Source: Pseudomonas sp. DC1.2
Lineage (GTDB): Bacteria; Pseudomonadota; Gammaproteobacteria; Pseudomonadales; Pseudomonadaceae
NCBI RefSeq assembly: GCF_034351645.1
Contig: NZ_CP133782.1
Span: 5,424,001-5,488,000 of the forward strand
DNA length: 64,000 bases
Direction: 5' to 3'
A program made the position numbers and the translations under genes. The notes under the pieces are model-generated. The model had not been told where the DNA came from. It saw nothing but the letters and a program-made list of their open reading frames with translations, and made no database searches. Positions 19,246-28,924 of the stretch are shown one piece after another (position 1 is the stretch's first letter; each line of letters opens with the position of its first letter).

Positions 19246-19413
19246 TCACGCCGCACGCTCAATCGCCACGCCTTGTTCAATGGGCTCGGCCAGCATCACC
19301 GGCCACTGCGCGAGGACGCTCAGGGCACCATCGATGGTGAATCAGTGGGCGCACCTGCGCGATATCGGCAAGCGGGTTGATCCGAGACGTGGGGATAAGT
19401 CTGAAAAATGAGG
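19246..19413 (-). pseudogene. Probable C-terminal remnant of a lost gene
   Basis: Two minus-strand frames look coding and abut. The first reads ...LIPTSRINPLADIAQVRP; the second, after a one-base frame change near 19335, reads FTIDGALSVLAQWPVMLAEP and ends EQGVAIERAA before a TGA at 19246. Codons in both parts are typical of Pseudomonas genes (G or C in third position). No start or N-terminal part is present, and a REP unit borders it upstream. I do not recognise the family. Confidence 0.35.
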
Positions 19414-19443
19414 CGATTCCATCGCGAACAGGCTCGCTCCTAC
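19414..19443. repeat. Single REP unit
   Basis: GATTCCATCGCGAACAGGCTCGCTCCTACA, given here in parts: the core TCGCGAACAGGCTCGCTCC is a standard P. fluorescens REP palindrome. Confidence 0.7.
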
Positions 19444-19530
19444 ATTGGATTGGCGGTGATCACACGTTGAGTGTGAACACCAAACAACCCCTGGGGGGAG
19501 TCAGCTCGCGAAAGCTATTTCAAAGGCACT

Positions 19531-21507
19531 TCAACGAAACCGGTCAACCTCTTGGCGTAATTCCGCCGCCAGTGACTCAAGTTCCTTGGCGGTAATCGCC
19601 AGGTTCGACACCACTTCCCGCTGCTCACTGTTGGCCAATGCAATGCTTTGCAAATTACTGCTGAGCAACGTCGCGGTGCTGCTTTGTTCCTGCGTCGCAG
19701 TGGTGATCGCTGCAAACTGCTGACCGGCCGAGCGGCTTTGCTCATCGATCCGCGCCAAGGCCGAAGCCACATTGGCATTACGCGACAAGCCTTCTTGCAT
19801 CAGGACATTGCCCTGCTCCATGGTGCTGATGGCGTGGCCGGTTTCCTGCTGGATGCTCTGGATCATGCTAGAAATTTCGTCCGTCGCCTGACGCGTGCGT
19901 GAGGCCAGGTTACGCACCTCATCGGCCACCACCGCAAAACCACGGCCCTGCTCACCGGCACGGGCCGCTTCGATGGCAGCGTTTAACGCCAACAGGTTGG
20001 TCTGATCGGCAATCGACTTAATCACCCCGACGATGCCGCCGATTTCCTGAGAACGCTGACCCAAGGTATTGATCACCGTTGCAGTGCTATTCAACGCACT
20101 GGCGATTTGCTCCAGAGAGGAAGACGCTTCGTCCATGGACGTGCGACCAATCTGAGTTTGCTGTGCGTTTTCCTGAGCCAGTCGCTGGGTGCTGCCCATG
20201 TTGTCGGCAATGTCCAGAGACGTGGCACTGAATTCTTCCACGGCACCCGCCATGCTGGTAATTTCGCCGGACTGCTGCTCCATCCCTTCATATGCCCCGC
20301 CGGACAGACCGGACAACGCCTGGGCACGACTGTTGACCTCTTGCGAGGCTTTGCGGATGTGCTCGACCATGGTCGACAGGGCTTGGCTCATCTGGTTGAA
20401 GGCGCGGGCCAACTGACCAATTTCGTCGTTGCTCGACACGTTCAGGCGCACGCTCAAATCACCGGCGCCCAAGGCTTCCGCCTGACGCACCAGGTCGCCC
20501 AGCGGCGCGAGTTTGCTGCGCAGCAACCAGACTGCCGAACCAACGGCGATCAACATCGCCAGCAGACTGCCAATCGCCAATTGAATACCAACGCTCCAGG
20601 TCAAGGCGTTGATTTCCGATTGCGGCATGCTCGCGACAACCGACCACGGCCCACCGTCAAACGGCACGGCTACGCTGTAGAAGCCTTCGGACTTGTCGCT
20701 CCAAAAATCACCCTTACCCGGCGTTTTTGCCAGCGCAACGATGGCCGGAACCGCTTGATCCAACGCCTGCACACCGGCAATTGGCACCAGCCATTTTTTC
20801 TGTTCGTCCATCAGCGCCAGTGAGCCGGTCTTACCGATACGGAAGCGTTTGAGGTTTTCGAACTGAGCGTTCTGCGCGTCGGTGTAATCGAATCCTACAA
20901 ACAACACGGCGATCACCTTACCGCCGGCATCTCGCACGGGGGTGTATTGCGTCATGTAGAAACGATCAAACAGTAGCGCTCGGCCGACGTAACCCTGCCC
21001 GGCGATCAGGCGCGCATAGGCCGGGTGGGCGTGATCGAGGAGCGTGCCGATGGCACGAGTACCGTCCTGTTTGCTCAGGGAGGTGCTGACGCGGATAAAA
21101 TCCTCACCACTGCGGACAAACAATGTCGCCACACCGGCGGTCATCGCTTTGAATTCATCCACTTCCTTGAAGTTGTTGTTCAGCACGTCGCTGCCCAGGT
21201 GCAGACCTGGGGTCTGCAAGCCCGCCATGGTCACTGGTTCGTCCGGATGCACACTTAAACCGGCGGTGAAGCGCTTCTCGAAAAGACCACTCAGGCGCTG
21301 GGTACTTTCCCGCAGGCTGCCGTGGAACGTGCTCAGTTGATCGGCCAGCAACCGCGCCTCACTGGCGAGGTGCTCTTCGCGGGTGGCGAGGTTGGCGGTG
21401 TCCAGCGAACGCAGGGCGAACACGGTACTGCCGCTGATAACAGTCGCCAGTATCACGGCAAGCGCAAGACCAAGCTGTGAGGCGATCCGGGCACGGGGTT
21501 GAGACAT
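19531..21507 (-). CDS. Methyl-accepting chemotaxis protein with periplasmic Cache domain
   Basis: 658 residues. TM1 about 11-32 ([19 protein letters not shown]), periplasmic sensor about 33-325 of the Cache_3-Cache_2 fusion type ([39 protein letters not shown]), TM2 about 326-350, HAMP ([20 protein letters not shown]) and a C-terminal signalling hairpin with [20 protein letters not shown] and [15 protein letters not shown]. Ligand unknown; Cache receptors of this type sense small organic acids or related molecules. AGGAGCT precedes ATG 21507; no che genes nearby, so it feeds a distant chemotaxis system. Confidence 0.94.
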   Translation of the reverse strand: MSQPRARIASQLGLALAVILATVISGSTVFALRSLDTANLATREEHLASEARLLADQLSTFHGSLRESTQRLSGLFEKRFTAGLSVHPDEPVTMAGLQTPGLHLGSDVLNNNFKEVDEFKAMTAGVATLFVRSGEDFIRVSTSLSKQDGTRAIGTLLDHAHPAYARLIAGQGYVGRALLFDRFYMTQYTPVRDAGGKVIAVLFVGFDYTDAQNAQFENLKRFRIGKTGSLALMDEQKKWLVPIAGVQALDQAVPAIVALAKTPGKGDFWSDKSEGFYSVAVPFDGGPWSVVASMPQSEINALTWSVGIQLAIGSLLAMLIAVGSAVWLLRSKLAPLGDLVRQAEALGAGDLSVRLNVSSNDEIGQLARAFNQMSQALSTMVEHIRKASQEVNSRAQALSGLSGGAYEGMEQQSGEITSMAGAVEEFSATSLDIADNMGSTQRLAQENAQQTQIGRTSMDEASSSLEQIASALNSTATVINTLGQRSQEIGGIVGVIKSIADQTNLLALNAAIEAARAGEQGRGFAVVADEVRNLASRTRQATDEISSMIQSIQQETGHAISTMEQGNVLMQEGLSRNANVASALARIDEQSRSAGQQFAAITTATQEQSSTATLLSSNLQSIALANSEQREVVSNLAITAKELESLAAELRQEVDRFR

Positions 21508-21693
21508 GACAGCTCCTGGCTGAACGAGCAGATCCTCCGTGATCACACGCTGCGTTCAGCAAAATTTCTAATAAGGGGAATAACGCAGAGCCTGCACGAA
21601 GGTTCCACCTGCAGACTTTCGGCGGCAAAGCTGAATACTTGAGTAATGAATAGGGATATGGCTCAAAGCCGCTAGTGTAGCGCCCTCTTCGAT

Positions 21694-22614
21694 TCAGTTC
21701 AGGTGCTCGACAACCGGCAGCTCCATGGTGCGGACCTCGCCTTGCAGGAAATCGCTGAGACGACGCAGGCGTTCACCCCCCGGACGGGTTTTCGGCCAGA
21801 CCAGGTAATAATGCTCACCGCTGGCAACGGCCGTCGGCCACGGCAAACTCAGACGTCCCTGAGCCACATCTTCCGCGACCATCAGCAGGTCGCCCATCGA
21901 CACGCCGTAACCGCGAGCCGCCGCGATCATGCCCAGTTCCAGAGTATCGAATACCTGTCCACCCTTGAGCGAGACCTGATCGGCCAGGCCCATACGCTCC
22001 AGCCAGTTACGCCAATCGCGACGATCCGGCGTCGGGTGCAGCAGCTCGGTGCTGGTCAAGCGCGCAACATCCCACGGCGGGTCCTTCAGCAGATTCGGCG
22101 CACCGACAGGAATCAGCTCTTCGCAGAACAGGAAAGTCGCCTCCCAGTCCGGTGGAAAATTCCCGTTGCTGAGGATCACCGCACAGTCGAACGGCTCGTG
22201 GTTGAAGTCCACCGTGTCGATGTCCATCCAGGCACTGGTCAATTGCACTTCATTCCCCGGCTGCATATGCCGGAAGCGACTGAGTCGCGCCAGCAGCCAG
22301 CGCATGGTCAGAGTAGATGGCGCTTTCATACGCAGAATATCGTCCTCGGCGCGCAAGGTATTACACGCGCGTTCGAGCGCGGTGAAGCCCTCGCGAATGC
22401 CGGGGAGGATCAGTCGCGCCGACTCGGTCAATTGCAGGTTGCGTCCACTGCGATGAAACAACCGACAGGCAAAGTGCTCTTCGAGCGTGCGGATATGCCG
22501 GCTGACCGCACTTTGGGTAATCGACAGTTCTTCGGCGGCACGAGTAAATGAGCGATGCCGCGCGGCCGCTTCGAATGCGCGCAACGCATATAAGGGAGGA
22601 AGACGACGAGACAT
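21694..22614 (-). CDS. LysR family regulator (GcvA-like)
   Basis: 306 residues from ATG 22614. N-terminal winged HTH LPPLYALRAFEAAARHRSFT and AAEELSITQSAVSRHIRTLE matches the GcvA/AmpR branch; the substrate domain follows from about residue 95. The longer frame upstream lies outside the family start. Divergent from the MATE exporter (about 150 bases between starts), the usual arrangement for a LysR regulator and its target, so it may control that exporter (inference). Confidence 0.92.
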   Translation of the reverse strand: MSRRLPPLYALRAFEAAARHRSFTRAAEELSITQSAVSRHIRTLEEHFACRLFHRSGRNLQLTESARLILPGIREGFTALERACNTLRAEDDILRMKAPSTLTMRWLLARLSRFRHMQPGNEVQLTSAWMDIDTVDFNHEPFDCAVILSNGNFPPDWEATFLFCEELIPVGAPNLLKDPPWDVARLTSTELLHPTPDRRDWRNWLERMGLADQVSLKGGQVFDTLELGMIAAARGYGVSMGDLLMVAEDVAQGRLSLPWPTAVASGEHYYLVWPKTRPGGERLRRLSDFLQGEVRTMELPVVEHLN

Positions 22615-22763
22615 CAGGAACGCTCCTACAGCAAGATCGGGCCAACTTAGCAGAAACTCTTTTGCATGAGTTTTAATCATGCGATCCATCCTATTTATCC
22701 CTTTGTGCAAAGCCCGCAGAGCGCCGAGAATCGTCACTCTCCAGCACTTTTCAATAATCGAGC

Positions 22764-24170
22764 GTGATGATCATGCAGCATCCAGCACGTACTGAACTCT
22801 GGGCCATCCTGCGGCTGGCGGGGCCGTTGATTGCCTCGCAGTTGGCGCACATGCTGATGGTCCTCACTGATACGTTGATGATGGCGCGCCTGAGCCCCGA
22901 GGCACTGGCCGGTGGCGGCTTGGGCGCGGCGACTTACTCCTTCGTATCGATTTTCTGTATTGGCGTAATCGCGGCCGTCGGCACGCTGGTGGCAATCCGT
23001 CAGGGTGCCGGGGACATCGTCGGAGCCGCACGACTAACCCAGGCAGGCCTGTGGCTGGCGTGGTTGATGGCGCTGGTGGCGGGTCTGCTGCTGTGGAACC
23101 TCAAGCCGGTCCTGCTGCTGTTCGGTCAGACCGACGCCAACGTTCACGCTGCAGGGCAGTTTTTACTGATCCTGCCCTTCGCCCTGCCCGGTTATCTGAG
23201 CTTCATGGCCCTGCGCGGTTTCACCAGCGCCATCGGTCGGGCGACGCCCGTGATGGTGATCAGTCTGTGCGGCACGGTCGCCAACTTCGTCCTCAACTAC
23301 GCCTTCATTACCGGGATGTTTGGCTTGCCGAAAATGGGCTTGGTGGGGATCGGCCTGGTCACCGCAATTGTCGCCAATTTGATGGCCGTGGCGCTGGCGC
23401 TGCACATCCGGCGGCACCCGGCCTACGACGCTTATCCACTGCGCCAGGGCCTGTCACGCCCAAATCGGCAGTACCTGAAGGAACTGTGGCGTCTGGGCTT
23501 GCCCATTGGCGGCACCTACGCGGTAGAAGTCGGGCTCTTTGCCTTCGCAGCACTGTGCATGGGCACCATGGGCAGCACCCAACTGGCGGCGCACCAGATC
23601 GCTCTGCAAATCGTTTCGGTGGCCTTCATGGTTCCGGCGGGGCTTTCCTATGCGATCACCATGCGTATCGGCCAGCACTATGGCGCCGGACAGTTGCTGG
23701 ATGCACGGCTGGCGGGACGGGTCGGGATCGCGTTCGGCGGTGCCTCGATGCTCGCCTTCGCCATGGTGTTCTGGCTACTGCCCAATCAGTTGATCGGGTT
23801 ATTCCTGGATCATAACGACCCGGCCTTCCGCCCCGTCATCGAACTCGCTGTGAGCCTGCTGGCAGTGGCGGCGTGGTTCGAGCTGTTCGATGGCACGCAA
23901 ACTATCGCCATGGGCTGCATTCGCGGGCTCAAGGATGCCAAGACCACGTTCCTGGTCGGCCTGGCGTGTTACTGGCTGATCGGTGCGCCGGCCGCCTGGG
24001 TCATGGCCTTCAACTTGAACTGGGGGCCGACGGGCGTCTGGTGGGGCCTGGCGCTGGGGCTGGCTTGCGCAGCCGTGAGCCTGACGCTGGCGTTTGAATG
24101 GAAAATGAAGCGCATGATTCGACGGGAGCCTTCATCACAACAACGTTTCGAGATCCCTCAGCCAGACTGA
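22764..24170 (+). CDS. MATE family multidrug efflux protein (NorM type)
   Basis: 468 residues with 12 predicted membrane segments. N-terminal LRLAGPLIASQLAHMLMVLTDTL and the internal repeat GLPIGGTYAVEVGLFAFAALCMG followed by STQLAAHQIALQI are MATE signatures. It should export cationic drugs or dyes in exchange for Na+ or H+. The start could be GTG 22764, ATG 22767 or ATG 22773; no clear ribosome site settles it. Orthologue by position of P. aeruginosa PA5294. Confidence 0.92.
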   Translation: MMIMQHPARTELWAILRLAGPLIASQLAHMLMVLTDTLMMARLSPEALAGGGLGAATYSFVSIFCIGVIAAVGTLVAIRQGAGDIVGAARLTQAGLWLAWLMALVAGLLLWNLKPVLLLFGQTDANVHAAGQFLLILPFALPGYLSFMALRGFTSAIGRATPVMVISLCGTVANFVLNYAFITGMFGLPKMGLVGIGLVTAIVANLMAVALALHIRRHPAYDAYPLRQGLSRPNRQYLKELWRLGLPIGGTYAVEVGLFAFAALCMGTMGSTQLAAHQIALQIVSVAFMVPAGLSYAITMRIGQHYGAGQLLDARLAGRVGIAFGGASMLAFAMVFWLLPNQLIGLFLDHNDPAFRPVIELAVSLLAVAAWFELFDGTQTIAMGCIRGLKDAKTTFLVGLACYWLIGAPAAWVMAFNLNWGPTGVWWGLALGLACAAVSLTLAFEWKMKRMIRREPSSQQRFEIPQPD

Positions 24171-24177
24171 GTTCGCC

Positions 24178-24211
24178 CTGTGGGAGGGAGCGCGCTCGCG
24201 CCCTCTCACAG
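24178..24211. repeat. REP-like hairpin between convergent genes
   Basis: CTGTGGGAGGGAGCGCG faces CGCGCCCTCTCACAG, forming an imperfect hairpin in the 50 bases between the MATE and GGDEF-EAL stop codons. It could serve both as REP unit and as transcript end. Confidence 0.6.
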
Positions 24212-24220
24212 TTGTTGTGG

Positions 24221-25894
24221 TTAGCTGACGAACTCCAGTGCGGGCTGCTGGGTGCTGCCAAAGGTCAAATACTCAACCAACTCCGCCAACGGCAAGGGCT
24301 TGCTGATCAAGTAACCCTGCACCTGATCGCAACCAAACCCACGCAACAGGTCGAGCTGCTCAGACGTTTCCACGCCTTCGGCCACCACTTCAAGGTTGAG
24401 GTTGTGGGCCAGGTTGATCATCGCGTGAACCAATTTACGGTTCTCTTCCCGCTGCTCCATGCCGCCGACGAAGCTCTTGTCGATTTTCAGTAAGGTGATC
24501 GGCAAGCTGTTGAGGTGAACGAACGATGAAAACCCGGTGCCGAAATCGTCGAGGGAAAAACGCACGCCGAGTCGGCCAAGCGCATCCATCGTCTGCTTAA
24601 CCAGATCACTGCGACGCATCACCGCGGTTTCGGTCAGCTCGAACTCCAGCCATTGCGCCTCGACACCACGTTCGGTAATCAAACGACTGAGCGTCGAGAG
24701 CAATTGACTGTCCTGAAACTGCCGGAACGACAGGTTGATCGCCATGTGCAACGCCGGCACACCCCGCTCACGCAAGGCCTGCATGTCGCGCAGGGCCCGG
24801 GAAATCACCCAGTAGCCGAGCGGCACGATCAGCCCACTTTGCTCGGCGAGAGGCACGAATTCGCTCGGCGGCAACAAGCCACGCTCGGCATGACGCCAGC
24901 GCACCAAAGCTTCGAGGCCGACGATCTGCCCGTCCTCAAGGTTCAATCGTGGCTGATAGTGAAGTTCCAGCTCATCACGACGCAACGCCCGACGCAGTTC
25001 ACTTTCCAGGTCGGCCATGCTGCGAGCGTTACGATTGATGCGTTCGTTGAAGATATGGAAGGTACAACCCTGAGTGCTCTTGGCCTGCTGCATGGCGATG
25101 TGTGCGTGCCACATCAGAGGGTCGGCACCGGCCTGCGCCCTTGCGTGGGCAACGCCTAGGCTGGAGCCTATCAACAAGCTTTCGCCATCGACCCAGTACG
25201 GCTCCGACAGTGCTTCGGTAATGCGTTCAGCCATCCATTCCGCGCGCTGAGGCGCTCGACGGGTGTCAATCAGCAAGGCGAATTCATCACTGCCCAGTCG
25301 CGCCAGTTGATCGCCGGCTTCGAGCTGGCTTTTGAGCCGTGCGACCACTTGCAGGATCAACCGGTCGCCGGCCTGATGACCAAGGGCGTCGTTGGCGTGG
25401 CGAAAGTTGTCGAGGTCGAGGTGACCGAGCGCCAGGCCACGGCCTTCGTTTTCAGCCAAACGTGCCGCCAGCAGGGTATGAAACCCCTGGCGATTGGCGA
25501 TGCCGGTCAGCGGATCTTGCTCGGCGAGGCTATGCAGGGTGTTTTCCAGCAAACCGCGCTCCCGCACATGGCGCAGGCAACGGCGCAGCATGCCGGCATC
25601 GAGCAGGCCCCGTACCAGCCAGTCGCTCACTCCATCAGGCGGCACCAGCGGTTCGTGTTCAAGCAGCAACACGGTCGGCAGATTACACCGACCCGGTGCT
25701 GGCTGAAGTGCAGCAATCGTTAGCAACACCGCGCTGCGGTTGTCATCGAACAGACTGCTGACCGACTCCCAATTTGGCGCGCAGACAAGCACTGCCGAAT
25801 TCCCCATCGGAGCCAGGCACTCGCGTAACAACGCTGCCCACGCTGGCTCTTCAGCCAGTAACAGCAAACGCAAGGGTTGGACAGGCGTAGACAA
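24221..25894 (-). CDS. proE: GGDEF-EAL protein, likely c-di-GMP phosphodiesterase (ProE-like)
   Basis: 557 residues. N-terminal about 1-115 is receiver-like without an obvious phosphorylation site; GGDEF domain about 125-285 with altered signature RLGSDEF (Ser for second Gly); EAL domain about 300-545 with intact EALVRW, NLSFRQ, ELTETAVM, DDFGTGFSS, KIDKSFV, VVAEGVET and QGYLISKPL. The EAL side should be active; the GGDEF side may bind GTP as a regulator. By position next to rep and the MATE gene it matches PA5295, described as the phosphodiesterase ProE affecting exopolysaccharide. The symbol rests on synteny. Confidence 0.88.
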   Translation of the reverse strand: MSTPVQPLRLLLLAEEPAWAALLRECLAPMGNSAVLVCAPNWESVSSLFDDNRSAVLLTIAALQPAPGRCNLPTVLLLEHEPLVPPDGVSDWLVRGLLDAGMLRRCLRHVRERGLLENTLHSLAEQDPLTGIANRQGFHTLLAARLAENEGRGLALGHLDLDNFRHANDALGHQAGDRLILQVVARLKSQLEAGDQLARLGSDEFALLIDTRRAPQRAEWMAERITEALSEPYWVDGESLLIGSSLGVAHARAQAGADPLMWHAHIAMQQAKSTQGCTFHIFNERINRNARSMADLESELRRALRRDELELHYQPRLNLEDGQIVGLEALVRWRHAERGLLPPSEFVPLAEQSGLIVPLGYWVISRALRDMQALRERGVPALHMAINLSFRQFQDSQLLSTLSRLITERGVEAQWLEFELTETAVMRRSDLVKQTMDALGRLGVRFSLDDFGTGFSSFVHLNSLPITLLKIDKSFVGGMEQREENRKLVHAMINLAHNLNLEVVAEGVETSEQLDLLRGFGCDQVQGYLISKPLPLAELVEYLTFGSTQQPALEFVS

Positions 25895-26156
25895 GCTAGC
25901 TCCCTAGACTCTGCAATGATGTAGGCGGCGGGCATTATGCCGCGCCGATAACCAATGACCAACTGACCTCGGTTATCAAATTCGGCTTTGTATCCAGAAT
26001 ACGAACATTAGACGTAAATCCAGCGCGCATCCTGCGTGAAAGTATCAAAACCGGCAAATAGAGATCGCGTGCTACGTCACAAGTCGGAGAGAGCAGCACA
26101 AATCGCTGAGCCTGTTAAAATGCCGACCCATTTCTTAAACGACTCCTTGATACCTT

Positions 26157-28166
26157 ATGTCCCGACTCAATCCCCGGCAGCAAGAAGCCGTGAGCTACGT
26201 CGGCGGCCCTCTTTTGGTGCTCGCCGGCGCAGGCTCCGGCAAGACCAGCGTGATCACCCGCAAGATCGCGCACCTGATCCAGAACTGCGGCATCCGCGCC
26301 CAGTACATCGTCGCAATGACCTTTACCAACAAGGCCGCGCGGGAGATGAAGGAGCGAGTCGGCACCCTGCTCAAGGGCGGTGAAGGCCGCGGTCTGACAG
26401 TCTGCACCTTCCACAACCTTGGCTTGAACATCATCCGCAAGGAGCACACGCGACTGGGCTACAAACCGGGCTTCTCGATCTTCGATGAAGCCGACGTAAA
26501 AGCCCTGATGACCGACATCATGCAAAAGGAATACTCGGGCGACGACGGCGTCGACGAGATCAAGAACATGATCGGCTCCTGGAAAAACGACCTTATCCTC
26601 CCGCCCGAAGCCCTGGAAAAAGCGCGCAACCCCAAGGAACAGACCGCTGCCATCGTCTACACCCACTATCAGCGCACGCTCAAGGCGTTTAACGCGGTGG
26701 ACTTCGATGACTTGATCCTGCTGCCGGTCAAGCTGTTCCAGGAACACGCCGACATCCTCGAAAAATGGCAGAACAAAGTCCGTTACCTGCTGGTGGACGA
26801 ATACCAGGACACTAACGCCAGCCAGTATTTGCTGGTGAAATTGCTGATAGGCACGCGCAATCAATTCACTGTGGTGGGCGACGATGACCAGTCGATCTAC
26901 GCTTGGCGCGGCGCCCGCCCGGAAAACCTGATGCTGCTCAAGGACGATTATCCGTCCCTGAAAGTGGTCATGCTGGAGCAAAACTACCGCTCCACCAGCC
27001 GCATCCTGCGTTGCGCCAACGTGCTGATCGCCAACAACCCCCATGAGTTTGAAAAACAACTGTGGAGCGAAATGGGCCACGGCGACGAAATCCGCGTGAT
27101 CCGCTGCCGCAATGAAGACGCTGAAGCCGAGCGCGTGGCCGTTGAGCTGCTGACCCTGCACTTGCGCACCGACCGGCCCTACAGCGATTTCGCGATTTTG
27201 TACCGTGGGAACTACCAGGCCAAGCTGATCGAACTGAAGCTGCAACACCACCAGATTCCGTATCGACTGTCCGGTGGCAACAGCTTTTTCGGACGCCAGG
27301 AAGTGAAAGACCTGATGGCCTACTTCCGCTTGATCGTGAACCCGGACGACGACAACGCCTTCCTGCGGGTGATCAACGTCCCACGTCGAGAGATCGGTTC
27401 GACCACGCTGGAAAAACTAGGTAACTACGCCACCGAGCGCAAAATCTCGATGTACGCCGCCACCGACGAAATCGGTCTCGGCGAACACTTGGATACGCGC
27501 TTCACCGATCGCCTGTCACGCTTCAAGCGATTCATGGACAAAGTCCGCGAGCAGTGCGCTGGCGAAGATCCGATCTCGGCTCTGCGCAGCATGGTCATGG
27601 ACATCGACTACGAGAACTGGCTGCGCACCAACAGCTCCAGCGACAAAGCTGCCGACTACCGTATGGGTAACGTCTGGTTCCTGATCGAAGCGCTGAAGAA
27701 CACGCTGGAGAAAGACGAAGAAGGCGAGATGACCGTCGAGGACGCCATCGGCAAACTCGTTCTGCGGGACATGCTGGAGCGCCAGCAAGAAGAGGAAGAC
27801 GGGGCCGAAGGCGTGCAGATGATGACCTTGCATGCCTCCAAAGGTTTGGAGTTTCCTTATGTGTTCATCATGGGCATGGAAGAGGAAATCCTCCCGCACC
27901 GCTCCAGCATCGAAGCCGACACCATCGAAGAAGAACGCCGTCTGGCCTACGTCGGGATTACCCGTGCGCGTCAGACGCTGGCCTTCACCTTCGCCGCCAA
28001 GCGCAAGCAGTACGGCGAAATCATCGACTGCGCACCCAGCCGCTTCCTTGATGAGCTGCCGCCAGACGACCTGGCCTGGGAAGGCACCGACGACACACCG
28101 GTTGAAGTCAAAGCCGTTCGCGGCAACACCGCACTGGCGGATATACGCGCGATGTTAAAGCGCTAG
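26157..28166 (+). CDS. rep: ATP-dependent DNA helicase Rep
   Basis: UvrD/Rep superfamily 1A 3'-5' helicase that clears proteins ahead of replication forks. 669 residues. Motifs in order: MSRLNPRQQEAV (Q motif), AGAGSGKT at 23-30 (Walker A), TFTNKAAREMKERV, LLVDEYQDTN (Walker B), VVGDDDQSIYAWRGA (III), LEQNYRS (IV), VQMMTLHASKGLEFPYVF (V), RRLAYVGITRAR (VI). Rep rather than UvrD is supported by length, the N-terminus and its position upstream of xpt. Confidence 0.96.
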   Translation: MSRLNPRQQEAVSYVGGPLLVLAGAGSGKTSVITRKIAHLIQNCGIRAQYIVAMTFTNKAAREMKERVGTLLKGGEGRGLTVCTFHNLGLNIIRKEHTRLGYKPGFSIFDEADVKALMTDIMQKEYSGDDGVDEIKNMIGSWKNDLILPPEALEKARNPKEQTAAIVYTHYQRTLKAFNAVDFDDLILLPVKLFQEHADILEKWQNKVRYLLVDEYQDTNASQYLLVKLLIGTRNQFTVVGDDDQSIYAWRGARPENLMLLKDDYPSLKVVMLEQNYRSTSRILRCANVLIANNPHEFEKQLWSEMGHGDEIRVIRCRNEDAEAERVAVELLTLHLRTDRPYSDFAILYRGNYQAKLIELKLQHHQIPYRLSGGNSFFGRQEVKDLMAYFRLIVNPDDDNAFLRVINVPRREIGSTTLEKLGNYATERKISMYAATDEIGLGEHLDTRFTDRLSRFKRFMDKVREQCAGEDPISALRSMVMDIDYENWLRTNSSSDKAADYRMGNVWFLIEALKNTLEKDEEGEMTVEDAIGKLVLRDMLERQQEEEDGAEGVQMMTLHASKGLEFPYVFIMGMEEEILPHRSSIEADTIEEERRLAYVGITRARQTLAFTFAAKRKQYGEIIDCAPSRFLDELPPDDLAWEGTDDTPVEVKAVRGNTALADIRAMLKR

Positions 28167-28796
<630 letters not shown>

Positions 28797-28814
28797 CAGC
28801 CACACCGCCTATCC

Positions 28815-28905
28815 CTTGTGGGAGCGGGCTTGCCTGCGATGAGTCCCTGACATTCAACACCGCTGTTGGCTGTCAGGCTGCCATCGCGAGCACTCCCGCT
28901 CACAC
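28815..28905. repeat. REP doublet after xpt
   Basis: TTGTGGGAGCGGGCTTGCCTGCGATG on the left opposes CATCGCGAGCACTCCCGCTCACA on the right. The spacer ACATTCAACACCGCTGTTGGCTG closely repeats that of the doublet at 7746-7836. Confidence 0.8.
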
Positions 28906-28924
28906 ATTGGTTTGGCGGCGGCGG

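Larger units (their letters stand above)
19158..19530. other. Intergenic region with REP and possible gene remnant
   Basis: 373 bases with no intact gene. It holds the likely promoter of the DUF4432 gene, a probable decayed coding fragment (19246-19413) and a single REP unit at 19414-19443. Confidence 0.55.
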
